5,779 nucleotides of DNA from Opitutaceae bacterium (GTDB taxonomy: Bacteria > Verrucomicrobiota > Verrucomicrobiia > Opitutales > Opitutaceae): assembly GCA_023265535.1 (NCBI GenBank), contig JAHFTI010000273.1:1-5779 (forward strand), read 5' to 3'. The notes beneath the pieces are model-generated. The model was not told the origin of the DNA. It was given only the letters and a program-made list of their open reading frames with translations, and did no database searches. Numbering within the stretch: the first letter of the stretch is position 1; every line of letters starts with the position of its first letter. Shown here in pieces: positions 1 through 5,779 of this stretch. The position numbers and the translations under genes are program-made.

Positions 1-485
1 CGCCAGCCATACTCCTCGGCGAACCAGGCGCCCAGCCAGCTGCCGCCGATGGTGCCGATGTACACGCTGGACTGGTGCAGCGAGAAGGCGCGGGAGCGGG
101 TGCGCTTGTCGTGGTAGTCGCTCACGAGCGACATCGTCGCCGGGAAATAGAAGGTCTCGCCGAGCCCCTCCAGGGCGCGCACGGTGACGAAGTGCCAGAG
201 CTTGCTGCACCAGCCGGTGGTGACCGTGATGAGGCTCCAGAACACGCAGCCGCCGAGGATGAGATGCTTGCGCGAGAAGTGGTCGGCGATGTAGCCGGCG
301 AAGCTCGCGCCGCCCGCGTACACCCACATGAAGGCGCTGCCGATGAGGCCGAGCTCAATGGCGTTGAAGCCGAACTCCTCCTTGAGCTTGGGGAAGACGG
401 AGAAGATGGCCTGGCGGTCGGCGTAGTTGAAAAAGCATACAAACCAAAGCATGCCTACGACCGCCCATTTGTAGTTTCGCTTCAT
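1..485 (-). CDS. MFS transporter, ACS (anion:cation symporter)-like, C-terminus cut by window edge
   Basis: This is the N-terminal 161 residues of an inner-membrane transporter of the major facilitator superfamily. The frame starts at the ATG at 485-483 and runs off the left edge without a stop. Seen: a short basic start (MKRNYKW), a first hydrophobic segment at about residues 8-20 ending in NYADRQ, and the loop 2-3 signature GYIADHFSRK at 64-73 (family form GxxxDxxxRK). The RALEGLGE motif at 103-110 is followed by FPA, as in the hexuronate/galactonate/phosphate symporter group. About four to five of the usual twelve helices are visible. Known of the family: many members are proton-coupled importers of sugar acids, such as ExuT and DgoT. 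Inferred: it imports the product released by the glycan-active proteins encoded upstream. It lies 52 nt behind the aldolase gene, probably in the same transcript. The superfamily is firm; the ACS assignment is moderate and the substrate unknown. Confidence 0.92.
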   Translation of the reverse strand, partial: MKRNYKWAVVGMLWFVCFFNYADRQAIFSVFPKLKEEFGFNAIELGLIGSAFMWVYAGGASFAGYIADHFSRKHLILGGCVFWSLITVTTGWCSKLWHFVTVRALEGLGETFYFPATMSLVSDYHDKRTRSRAFSLHQSSVYIGTIGGSWLGAWFAEEYGW

Positions 486-537
486 GGAGCGCGTGGGGGG
501 GATTTGGTGGGGTTGAGGGGAAAGCGTGGCGCGGCGC
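486..537 (-). other. Short intergenic gap, aldolase to transporter gene
   Basis: These 52 nt lie between the TGA of the aldolase gene and the ATG of the transporter gene. On the coding strand the gap is C-rich with several CCCC runs, and the 15 nt before the ATG contain no AGGAGG-like site. I see no hairpin followed by T residues and no promoter-like boxes, so co-transcription is the simplest reading. Confidence 0.6.
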
Positions 538-1458
538 TCAGGCGGCAAGGCGGGGCAGGGGCAGGCCCCAGGCCTCGAAACGTTGGCGCAGGTCGGCGAC
601 AATGGTGCCGTGCAGCGTGGCCGAGTGCGGGGACACGACGGAGCGCGGGGCGCCCGCCTCGAAGCCGCGGGCGACGACACCGGCGGAGACGTTCCAGGGG
701 AAGGTAAGCTTGTCGATGAAGGAGCCGACCTCCTTCATGCGGGCGACGGCGAGGGTGATGTCCTCGTTGGACCCCTTGCGGCAGGCGCGGAAGATCGAGA
801 CCATGTACTCGGGCACGAAATTCACGAGGCCGCCGATGCAGCCCGTGGCGCCAAGGGCGAAGACCTCGTTGAGGCGCGTGTCGGCACCGGAGAAGACGTT
901 GAAGCCCTTCTCGCGGCCGAGCGCGATGAGTTCGTTGTGGTAGGAGAACTCGCCACCGCTCTGCTTGATGCCGGCCATGGGCGCGCGGTCGGCAAAGGCG
1001 GCGATGGTCTCGAGCCCGATGCGGTTGCAGGTGAGCTCGGGGAAATTGTAGAGCATCACGGGCAGCTCGCAGGAGCCGGAGACGTGCAGGAAAAAGGCGA
1101 GCTGGTCGGCCTGAGAGACCGGATAGAAGCTCGGCGGCATGATCGAGATTCCCGCGAGGCCGAGCGACTGCGCATGGCGGGCGAGGGCCACGCAGACCTC
1201 CTGGCGGAGGTCGCTGACGTTCGCAATCACCTGCATGGGGGCGGCGAGCTCGGCGATGGTCGAGAGCAATGCCTTGCGCTGTTCGAGGTCGAAGCGGGGA
1301 AAGTCCCCCGTGCTTCCGAGGGCGAGCACGCCCTGGACGCCACAGGAGCGAAGCCACGCCAGGTGCGCGGCGAGGGCGCTGCGAAGCAGGCGCCCTTCGG
1401 AATCGGTGGGGATCCAGAGCGCCGCAAAGACGCCCTCGGAGGGGAAGGAGGATTTCAT
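538..1458 (-). CDS. DHDPS/N-acetylneuraminate lyase family aldolase or dehydratase (not DapA)
   Basis: This 306-residue protein has the usual length of the class I pyruvate-dependent aldolase superfamily (dihydrodipicolinate synthase / N-acetylneuraminate lyase). Members are cytoplasmic (beta/alpha)8 barrels that form a Schiff base between a lysine and a 2-keto acid. Seen: GVFAALWIPTD at 9-19; GSTGD at 48-52, matching the carboxylate-binding GxTGE loop; the catalytic tyrosine Y137 in YNFPEL; the Schiff-base lysine K165 in GIKQSGG; and GADTRLNEVFALGATGCIGG following. In DapA an arginine five residues after the catalytic tyrosine binds aspartate semialdehyde. Here that place is L142, as in NanA-type YNIPAL, so lysine biosynthesis is unlikely. 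Inferred: it cleaves or dehydrates a 2-keto-3-deoxy sugar acid or a sialic-acid-like sugar imported by the neighbouring transporter. The ATG at 1458 is the only reasonable start, since no start codon precedes it nearby and the N-terminus fits the family. Reaction and substrate are not determined. Confidence 0.94.
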   Translation of the reverse strand: MKSSFPSEGVFAALWIPTDSEGRLLRSALAAHLAWLRSCGVQGVLALGSTGDFPRFDLEQRKALLSTIAELAAPMQVIANVSDLRQEVCVALARHAQSLGLAGISIMPPSFYPVSQADQLAFFLHVSGSCELPVMLYNFPELTCNRIGLETIAAFADRAPMAGIKQSGGEFSYHNELIALGREKGFNVFSGADTRLNEVFALGATGCIGGLVNFVPEYMVSIFRACRKGSNEDITLAVARMKEVGSFIDKLTFPWNVSAGVVARGFEAGAPRSVVSPHSATLHGTIVADLRQRFEAWGLPLPRLAA

Positions 1459-1599
1459 GAGCCGGGAAAAGGGGTGGGAGGCGGGAGGCCGGTGTGTGGC
1501 CCTGCGAGACCGAGGGCGGACGGGAAGGACGAAGACGGCAGGAGAGGCAGGGTCAGGGGGGAGGGAAGAGGAGCGAGGGAGGAGACTGATGGGCCTGGG
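1459..1599 (-). other. 141-nt intergenic leader with pyrimidine tract
   Basis: This is the longest gap in the operon, between the DUF5060 gene and the aldolase gene. On the coding strand it is strongly pyrimidine-rich. At 1585-1555, 30 of 31 bases are C or T, with a single G opposite position 1574. No Shine-Dalgarno-like sequence precedes the ATG at 1458. I see only a weak GGCC...GGCC pairing near 1485-1500, no strong stem with a T run, and no clear -35/-10 pair. It could hold a promoter, an unstructured ribosome-loading leader or an mRNA-processing site; the sequence does not decide. Confidence 0.5.
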
Positions 1600-3258
1600 T
1601 CATTCCACCGGAGGACCACTGAGCGGGGTGACTGCCTGGCCACCGACCTTGCGGATGCGAAGGGCCATGCCCTCGCGGCCCGGAAGGGCGACGCTGCGGC
1701 CGGAGGCGTCGAGGTAGTGGTAGTTGTCCTTCCTCTTGGTGACAAAACGCCCCTCGACCGGGGTGATGGTCATGTTCCAGGTGTCGATGACATCGACCTC
1801 ATATTCGAGACCGTCGGTCACGCCGTTCTTGTAGAGCAGGAACTGCCAGGAGGACGGGGTCTCGTGGCCAAAATAGAGGAGGTAAAACTCGCCCGCCTTG
1901 CCGCCCATGTAGGGCTTTTGCCACTTGTCGACGGGCTCGATGCCCTCGGCTGGGGACTCGTCCATGATGCGGCGCAGGAAGGCGAGGCGCGCGGGGCTCT
2001 CGCCGTGAAGCGCGACACCCTGGCCGAGCCAGAGGACGGAGTCGGGCTTCTGGAAACACTCGCTGTGGCCGACGTAGGTGCCGGCGACCGTGCCGCACCA
2101 GAAGCGGTGCACCATCTCGCGGCCGCTGAGCTGGCCCCAGCGGGAGCCGACGTCGCCCTCGTATTTCACCTCGTCGAACACGACGGGCTTGCGCCAGACA
2201 TCACGATAGAGCTGGGCGCTGTGCACATCCTCGACGGCACAACCGTTCTGGATGCTGGCGTGGGTGACCCAGGGCTTGCGGTGGTCGTAGATGTTGAAGC
2301 CGTTGTGGATCGAGCGAAGGTGGTGATAGGGGTCGCACTCGACGAGAAGCTGGAAGTAACGGTCCATGTCTGCCTCGGTCTTGGTGCGGATGAAATCGTA
2401 CTCGTTGGCGACGGACCACCACACGTTGCGGAAGGCGGAAAGGCGGGCCGTGAGATAGCGCAGGTAGCGCTCATCGTCGGCGGCGCTCATCGTGTCGAAA
2501 TTCCAGTTTTTCCCGTAGGGGTGGAACAGGATGAGGTCGGCCTCGATGCCGAGGGCGCCGAGCTCCACCACGCGCTTCTCAAGATGGCGGAAGAACTCCG
2601 GGTTGAAGCGGGAGAAGTCCCAGCTGTGCGGAGGGGTGCCGGCGTAAGGGAAACGGGGGGGCGGCGCCTTGTCGGAACCGTGGTCCTGCGGAAACACGCA
2701 CATGCGCAGCTTGTTGAAGGGGGCGGTGGAGAGGGTGCGCAGCGTGGACGCCTCCATGGCCTCGTCGCGGTGGTGCCAGGAGTAGGAGGTGGTGCCGACC
2801 TGGCGGTAGGGCGTGCCGTCGGCGTACCCGAAGTGGTAGGTGTTGCGCACGCGCACCGGGCCATGGTTGCCGGCCGAGGGGGGGACCACGGTGAAGAGGC
2901 CGTTCTTGCCGGTCAGGGGCCAGCGGTTGCTGCGTGTCTCGTAACTCCAGGCGCCCTGCAGCTCCGGCATGAAACGCACGCGATAGACGCCCTCGCCATC
3001 GTAGAAACCCTGCACCTCGACGCTGCGGTCCAGGTGGGTGAAGACCGCGGAGAAGCGCACCTCGGTGAAGGGGTTGCCCTCGGCGGGCCCCTTGAGCGCG
3101 AGCTCGAAGACACCCCATTGCTCCACCGACTTGGTGGGAGCGGGGGCGGCGGCGGGGGTGGCAACGACCGCGGCGGCGGCGAGCCGGACGGGCAGCAGCA
3201 GCCCGAACAGAAGCAGGGCGAGGAGCGCAAACAGGGGGGAACGGCGAGGCAGGGTCAT
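1600..3258 (-). CDS. Exported DUF5060 / DUF4038-like / DUF5605 protein, probable glycoside hydrolase
   Basis: This 552-residue protein has three parts. Residues 1-30 look like a signal peptide. Residues 44-125 match the beta-sandwich DUF5060 (VEQWGVFELALKG start, then FYDGEGVYRVRFMP). Residues about 130-450 resemble the TIM-barrel DUF4038/apiosidase-like group related to GH140. Residues about 452-540 resemble the C-terminal beta-domain DUF5605. Seen: VWWSVANEYDF with N285-E286, the form of a clan-A acid/base at the end of a strand, and VVFDEVKYEGD with E363 as candidate nucleophile (E367 as alternative). Aromatic and histidine-rich loops (SYSWHHRDE, HPYGKNWNF, SIHNGFN) could line a sugar site. 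Known: some DUF4038 proteins release apiose from pectin; the DUF5060/DUF5605 branch is largely uncharacterised to my knowledge. I chose the ATG at 3258 because it gives a clean signal peptide and starts 13 nt after the previous stop. The enzyme class is likely; the substrate is unknown. Confidence 0.9.
   Translation of the reverse strand: MTLPRRSPLFALLALLLFGLLLPVRLAAAAVVATPAAAPAPTKSVEQWGVFELALKGPAEGNPFTEVRFSAVFTHLDRSVEVQGFYDGEGVYRVRFMPELQGAWSYETRSNRWPLTGKNGLFTVVPPSAGNHGPVRVRNTYHFGYADGTPYRQVGTTSYSWHHRDEAMEASTLRTLSTAPFNKLRMCVFPQDHGSDKAPPPRFPYAGTPPHSWDFSRFNPEFFRHLEKRVVELGALGIEADLILFHPYGKNWNFDTMSAADDERYLRYLTARLSAFRNVWWSVANEYDFIRTKTEADMDRYFQLLVECDPYHHLRSIHNGFNIYDHRKPWVTHASIQNGCAVEDVHSAQLYRDVWRKPVVFDEVKYEGDVGSRWGQLSGREMVHRFWCGTVAGTYVGHSECFQKPDSVLWLGQGVALHGESPARLAFLRRIMDESPAEGIEPVDKWQKPYMGGKAGEFYLLYFGHETPSSWQFLLYKNGVTDGLEYEVDVIDTWNMTITPVEGRFVTKRKDNYHYLDASGRSVALPGREGMALRIRKVGGQAVTPLSGPPVE
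3169..3258 (-). other. Signal peptide of the DUF5060 protein
   Basis: The first 30 residues have a basic start (R5, R6), a leucine-rich hydrophobic core at about 8-22, and a small-residue stretch LAAAA at 26-30 suiting signal peptidase I. An Ala/Pro/Thr-rich spacer (about 31-43) precedes DUF5060. No cysteine lies near the expected cleavage site, so a lipoprotein is unlikely. Periplasmic or secreted location is inferred. Confidence 0.8.
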
Positions 3259-3271
3259 GGCGAAGTAGTGG
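3259..3271 (-). other. 13-nt junction between the two glycan-active genes
   Basis: Only 13 nt separate the TAG stop at 3274-3272 from the ATG at 3258. The coding-strand stretch before the ATG (CCACTACTTCGCC) has no Shine-Dalgarno-like purine run. The tight spacing suggests the second gene is translated by ribosomes finishing the first, which would link the amounts of the two exported proteins. This is inferred from spacing alone. Confidence 0.6.
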
Positions 3272-5779
3272 CTAGTTGGATACGACAATCCAGAATGCGG
3301 AAGCGTGGCCGGGACGGGTCTCCAGGGAGGGCTTCGAGAGGCATGTCCGCTCGGGAAGCAGCAGGCCGGTCTTGAGGTCGATCTCGCGCACCTCGCAGGG
3401 GCCGGTGATACCCGGGAGCGAGACAGGCCCGCTGCCACCGGCGGGCAGGTAAACGAAGGCCTGACGTCCCGGCTCGGCGAGAAGCCAGCCTTGGGAGGAG
3501 CCCACGGTGACGGGGCCCCGGGGGGTCATGGCGGGAATGGCGGCGAGAAGCTGCTCATCGGTGGACGGGGGCAGGCGCGGGATGGAGCCGCCCGCGGCGA
3601 CGGTGGCCCAGCCGTCGGCCTCGCCGAAGACCGTGGTCACGGCCTTGGCGGGGAAGCGGTTCCTGTAGTCCCAGACAATCTCGGCGATGGTGGAGGCGGA
3701 GGGGCGGCCGCCCTTCCACTCGCGCTCGAACTGGCGCGGGGCAAGGCTCTTGCCGCCCGCGGGCGCGAAGAGGCCGCCCGGGGCCTTCCACCAGTACTTG
3801 AGCTCGACGACGTCGAAAAGCGGGGCGCGGAGCGGATCGGCGAGAAGCGCATCCTGCACGTCCTTCGTGGTGCTCAGGCAGATCAGGCTGCGGGACTTCT
3901 TCTCCTGCTTCCAGGAACCGACGACGTCCGCCCAGAAGCGGGCAAACTCGAGCGGACCGGTGTATTCCTCGCCGAGGGTGTGGATGACGTTGGGACGGCC
4001 CTCGAGGTTGGAGAGACACTGGCGGATGTAGGCCTCGTGAAGCGGGCGACGCACCGGGTGGGTGGTGTCGTAAAAGGCCTCGGCCATGAAGATGCGCTTG
4101 CCGCCGGCGAAGGGGGGCGGCTCCTGGAACCCGGTTTCCTGGAGCGCGTTGGCAGGGCGCCAGGGAAAGTCGACCAAGTGGGCGCCGGCCTCGATGATGT
4201 TGTGCTGGAAATACATCTCGTTGACGAGGACCAGGCCGCGCTCGCCGGCGAGGGTGGCGAACTCGCGCAGGCGGCGGAAATACCAGGGATTGTAGCGCGT
4301 GAGATCGTAGCGGCTCAGGCCGTTCCACGTAGTGCCTTTTCCACTACGCGCCCAGGGCAGCTCGTAGAAGGGGGGCCAGACCTCGGCGTCGGGGCGGCGG
4401 ATCATCTCATGGTCGTCGCGGCGGCGGTCGTACCAGAGACCGTGGTGGTGCCGCAGCACCGAGAAGCCGGAGCCGGCCATGGTGTCGGCGAGCTGGGGAA
4501 GCTCGTCGGTGAGGCCGCGCCCGTAGCGGTTGGGGGCGAAACGCGTCAGGCTCACATCCACGGTGGTGGCGCGCGCGGGGTTCATCTGGCCCCGCCACCA
4601 GGCGGTCTCGAGCTGGGCGCCGCGCAGGAGGCGGCCGCCCACGAGCAGCCAGCCGTTGCGCAGGGAGAGGGGCTTGGCGACGATGGCGGGGGGAAGGAGC
4701 GAGTCGGCGCCCGGCTGGGTGGCCGCGACGGACTTGACCGAGGCCTCAAGGGTGGGCGGCTGGGGAACGGGTTCAGCCCAGGAGGCGGGGGCGGCCAGGG
4801 CCTCGAGGGCGGCCTTGCCGAGGCGCGACGACAGCTGCGCGCGGTAGAGGCTCACAGGCTCGACGAAGCCATTGCTGTTGTGCCAGATGCCATCCCCGAG
4901 CAGCTGCCCCCAGACGCCGACGGCCCAGTTGTTGGCGCCGGGCGGGCGGCGGTTGACCACGCGCGAGGCGGAGCATTGCCAGAGGACGGAATTGGCGGCG
5001 TTCCAGCCGGTGCCCTGGTCCGCGATCTCCAGGTTGTCGAAACCGAGCGTGCCACCGTCGACGGTGACATTGTCGAACAGGAGGCCGGAGGCCCAGCTGC
5101 CGATGGAGCCACTCGCACCCGTGGAACGCATGGCCCGGCATTCAAGGAAAACAATCGGACCGGCGGCCCCGTAGCCCGCGACAAAGTCGTTGCGCCCCTG
5201 GTCGGCCGTGCAGCGCAGGAAGAGGTGCTGCTGGCCGGCGGCGTGGAAGGTGTGGCGCCGGTAGCCGGCCACCTCGGAGACGGGGGCGACGCTGACGCAG
5301 TCGCTGACCGTGATGCGGCGCGTGTCGCCGCCGAGATGCACGAGCGAGCCGGCAAAGCCCATGCCGCGGAAATTGCGCACCCAGGCGTCGCGCACGAAAT
5401 CGAGCTCGATGGCGGTCCAGGAGTGCTCCTCGTCCATGGGGTTGGACTTGTCGTACTCGGAGACGCAGGAGAGACGTTCGACGCCGACATTTCCGATCTG
5501 CCCGCTGCTCTGCTGGACGGCGACCGTGCCGCCCTGGGCCTCGATGGCGGTGGTGAGCGGCGCGTCGAGCTGCACACGATTGCCCGCCACGGCCACGAGG
5601 ATGCGCGACCAAAGTGTATCCACCATCCCGGGACGCCACTGGTAGGGGGTGGGCCCGGGGGAGAGGTTCATGCCGACGGAAGCGATCCATTGCTCGGTGC
5701 CCGGGCGGGAGACGAGGACCTCGTCTCCGGGATTGAGGCCGGTTGTGTCGGAGAGCGTGAGGATGCTGGTGCCGACGGG
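3272..5779 (-). CDS. Large two-part beta-helix plus DUF6298-like barrel protein, N-terminus cut by window edge
   Basis: The reading frame is open to the right edge, giving 835 visible residues. The first in-window ATG (5671) is probably internal, because the 36 codons before it read as the same fold (TTGLNPGDEVLVSRPGTEQW). Counting from that Met: about 55-285 looks like a right-handed parallel beta-helix with rungs such as VSDCVSV, LFLRCTAD, VFLECRAM, LFDNVTV and VLWQCSAS. Residues about 286-335 are an Ala/Pro-rich linker. About 336-700 is a barrel-like region with LRHHHGLWYDRRRDDHEM (406-423), GLSRYDLTRYNPWYF (451-465), YFQHNIIEAGAH (487-498), LGEEYTGP (566-573) and ELKYWW (623-628). About 719-799 is a beta-rich tail. 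From memory this resembles DUF6298 proteins with pectate-lyase-like N-termini. E568/E569 and E623 are candidate catalytic acids, which is inference. The missing N-terminus should carry a signal peptide. A glycan-active role is suggested by the neighbours; the reaction is unknown. Confidence 0.88.
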   Translation of the reverse strand, partial: PVGTSILTLSDTTGLNPGDEVLVSRPGTEQWIASVGMNLSPGPTPYQWRPGMVDTLWSRILVAVAGNRVQLDAPLTTAIEAQGGTVAVQQSSGQIGNVGVERLSCVSEYDKSNPMDEEHSWTAIELDFVRDAWVRNFRGMGFAGSLVHLGGDTRRITVSDCVSVAPVSEVAGYRRHTFHAAGQQHLFLRCTADQGRNDFVAGYGAAGPIVFLECRAMRSTGASGSIGSWASGLLFDNVTVDGGTLGFDNLEIADQGTGWNAANSVLWQCSASRVVNRRPPGANNWAVGVWGQLLGDGIWHNSNGFVEPVSLYRAQLSSRLGKAALEALAAPASWAEPVPQPPTLEASVKSVAATQPGADSLLPPAIVAKPLSLRNGWLLVGGRLLRGAQLETAWWRGQMNPARATTVDVSLTRFAPNRYGRGLTDELPQLADTMAGSGFSVLRHHHGLWYDRRRDDHEMIRRPDAEVWPPFYELPWARSGKGTTWNGLSRYDLTRYNPWYFRRLREFATLAGERGLVLVNEMYFQHNIIEAGAHLVDFPWRPANALQETGFQEPPPFAGGKRIFMAEAFYDTTHPVRRPLHEAYIRQCLSNLEGRPNVIHTLGEEYTGPLEFARFWADVVGSWKQEKKSRSLICLSTTKDVQDALLADPLRAPLFDVVELKYWWKAPGGLFAPAGGKSLAPRQFEREWKGGRPSASTIAEIVWDYRNRFPAKAVTTVFGEADGWATVAAGGSIPRLPPSTDEQLLAAIPAMTPRGPVTVGSSQGWLLAEPGRQAFVYLPAGGSGPVSLPGITGPCEVREIDLKTGLLLPERTCLSKPSLETRPGHASAFWIVVSN

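Noticed and set aside
75..707. Plus-strand reading frame of 210 codons overlapping the transporter and aldolase 3' ends
   Set aside because: The product is Arg/Ala/Gly-rich without domain features, and it overlaps two well-supported genes on the opposite strand.
1485..1500. Possible hairpin GGCC...GGCC in the 141-nt gap
   Set aside because: The stem is only four base pairs with no following T run, so it does not support a terminator or riboswitch call.
1455..1745. Minus-strand 96-codon frame across the intergenic gap
   Set aside because: It starts inside the DUF5060 gene in another frame, and the product is Ser/Pro-rich, as expected from the pyrimidine-rich composition of the gap. No start signal or domain is visible.
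3140..3190. GCGGCGGC-type low-complexity run as a possible tandem repeat
   Set aside because: It encodes the Ala/Pro-rich end of the signal peptide and spacer of the DUF5060 protein. The repeats are irregular and explained by GC-rich alanine codons.
526..3375. Plus-strand reading frame of 949 codons lying antisense to the aldolase and DUF5060 genes
   Set aside because: Its codons are exact reverse complements of the sense codons of both genes, which happen to share phase. It stays open only because the sense genes avoid TTA, CTA and TCA codons at high GC. The product is a low-complexity Gly/Ala/Val/Glu-rich sequence with no recognisable domain.
3259..3438. Upstream start at 3438 for the DUF5060 protein, adding 60 residues
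   Set aside because: The added residues overlap the end of the preceding gene by about 167 nt, are Pro/Arg/Ser-rich with no family match, and would bury the clear signal peptide that begins at 3258.
5672..5779. Treating the ATG at 5671 as the true start of the large gene
   Set aside because: The frame stays open for all 36 codons to the window edge. Those residues form a plausible beta-rich domain start (GLNPGDEVLVSRP), and no signal peptide follows the Met, so the start lies outside the window.

Overview
The window reads as part of one leftward (minus-strand) catabolic operon from a GC-rich bacterium. By eye the GC content is about two thirds. Every convincing gene lies on the minus strand, and none of the four has a recognisable Shine-Dalgarno sequence at its start. 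Exported glycan-active proteins of these poorly characterised families are, from memory, common in Verrucomicrobiota (Opitutales) and Planctomycetota. I favour Verrucomicrobiota, but this is an inference that no phylogenetic marker in the window supports.

In the order of transcription (right to left) the layout is as follows. (1) At 5779-3272 is the 3' part of a large gene, still open at the window edge. It encodes a parallel beta-helix region, an Ala/Pro-rich linker, a barrel-like region resembling DUF6298 proteins, and a C-terminal beta-rich tail. (2) After 13 nt, 3258-1600 encodes an exported DUF5060 / DUF4038-like (apiosidase-like) / DUF5605 protein, a probable glycoside hydrolase. (3) After a 141-nt gap with a long pyrimidine tract on the coding strand, 1458-538 encodes a DHDPS/N-acetylneuraminate lyase superfamily aldolase or dehydratase. 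It keeps the Schiff-base lysine but lacks the arginine that marks true DapA. (4) After 52 nt, 485-1 encodes the N-terminal part of a major facilitator transporter resembling the anion:cation symporter group, cut by the left edge.

The four products form a plausible sequence of steps: two exported glycan-active proteins release a sugar, the transporter imports it, and the pyruvate-type aldolase or dehydratase splits or dehydrates it. Symporters of this kind and DHDPS-family lyases often act on sugar acids, so an acidic or 3-deoxy-keto sugar from a pectin-like glycan is a reasonable guess. The substrate cannot be read from the sequence. The most novel element is the upstream two-domain beta-helix/barrel protein, whose activity I do not know. 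I saw no RNA genes, mobile elements, CRISPR arrays, convincing promoters or terminators. The very long plus-strand reading frames are compositional shadows.
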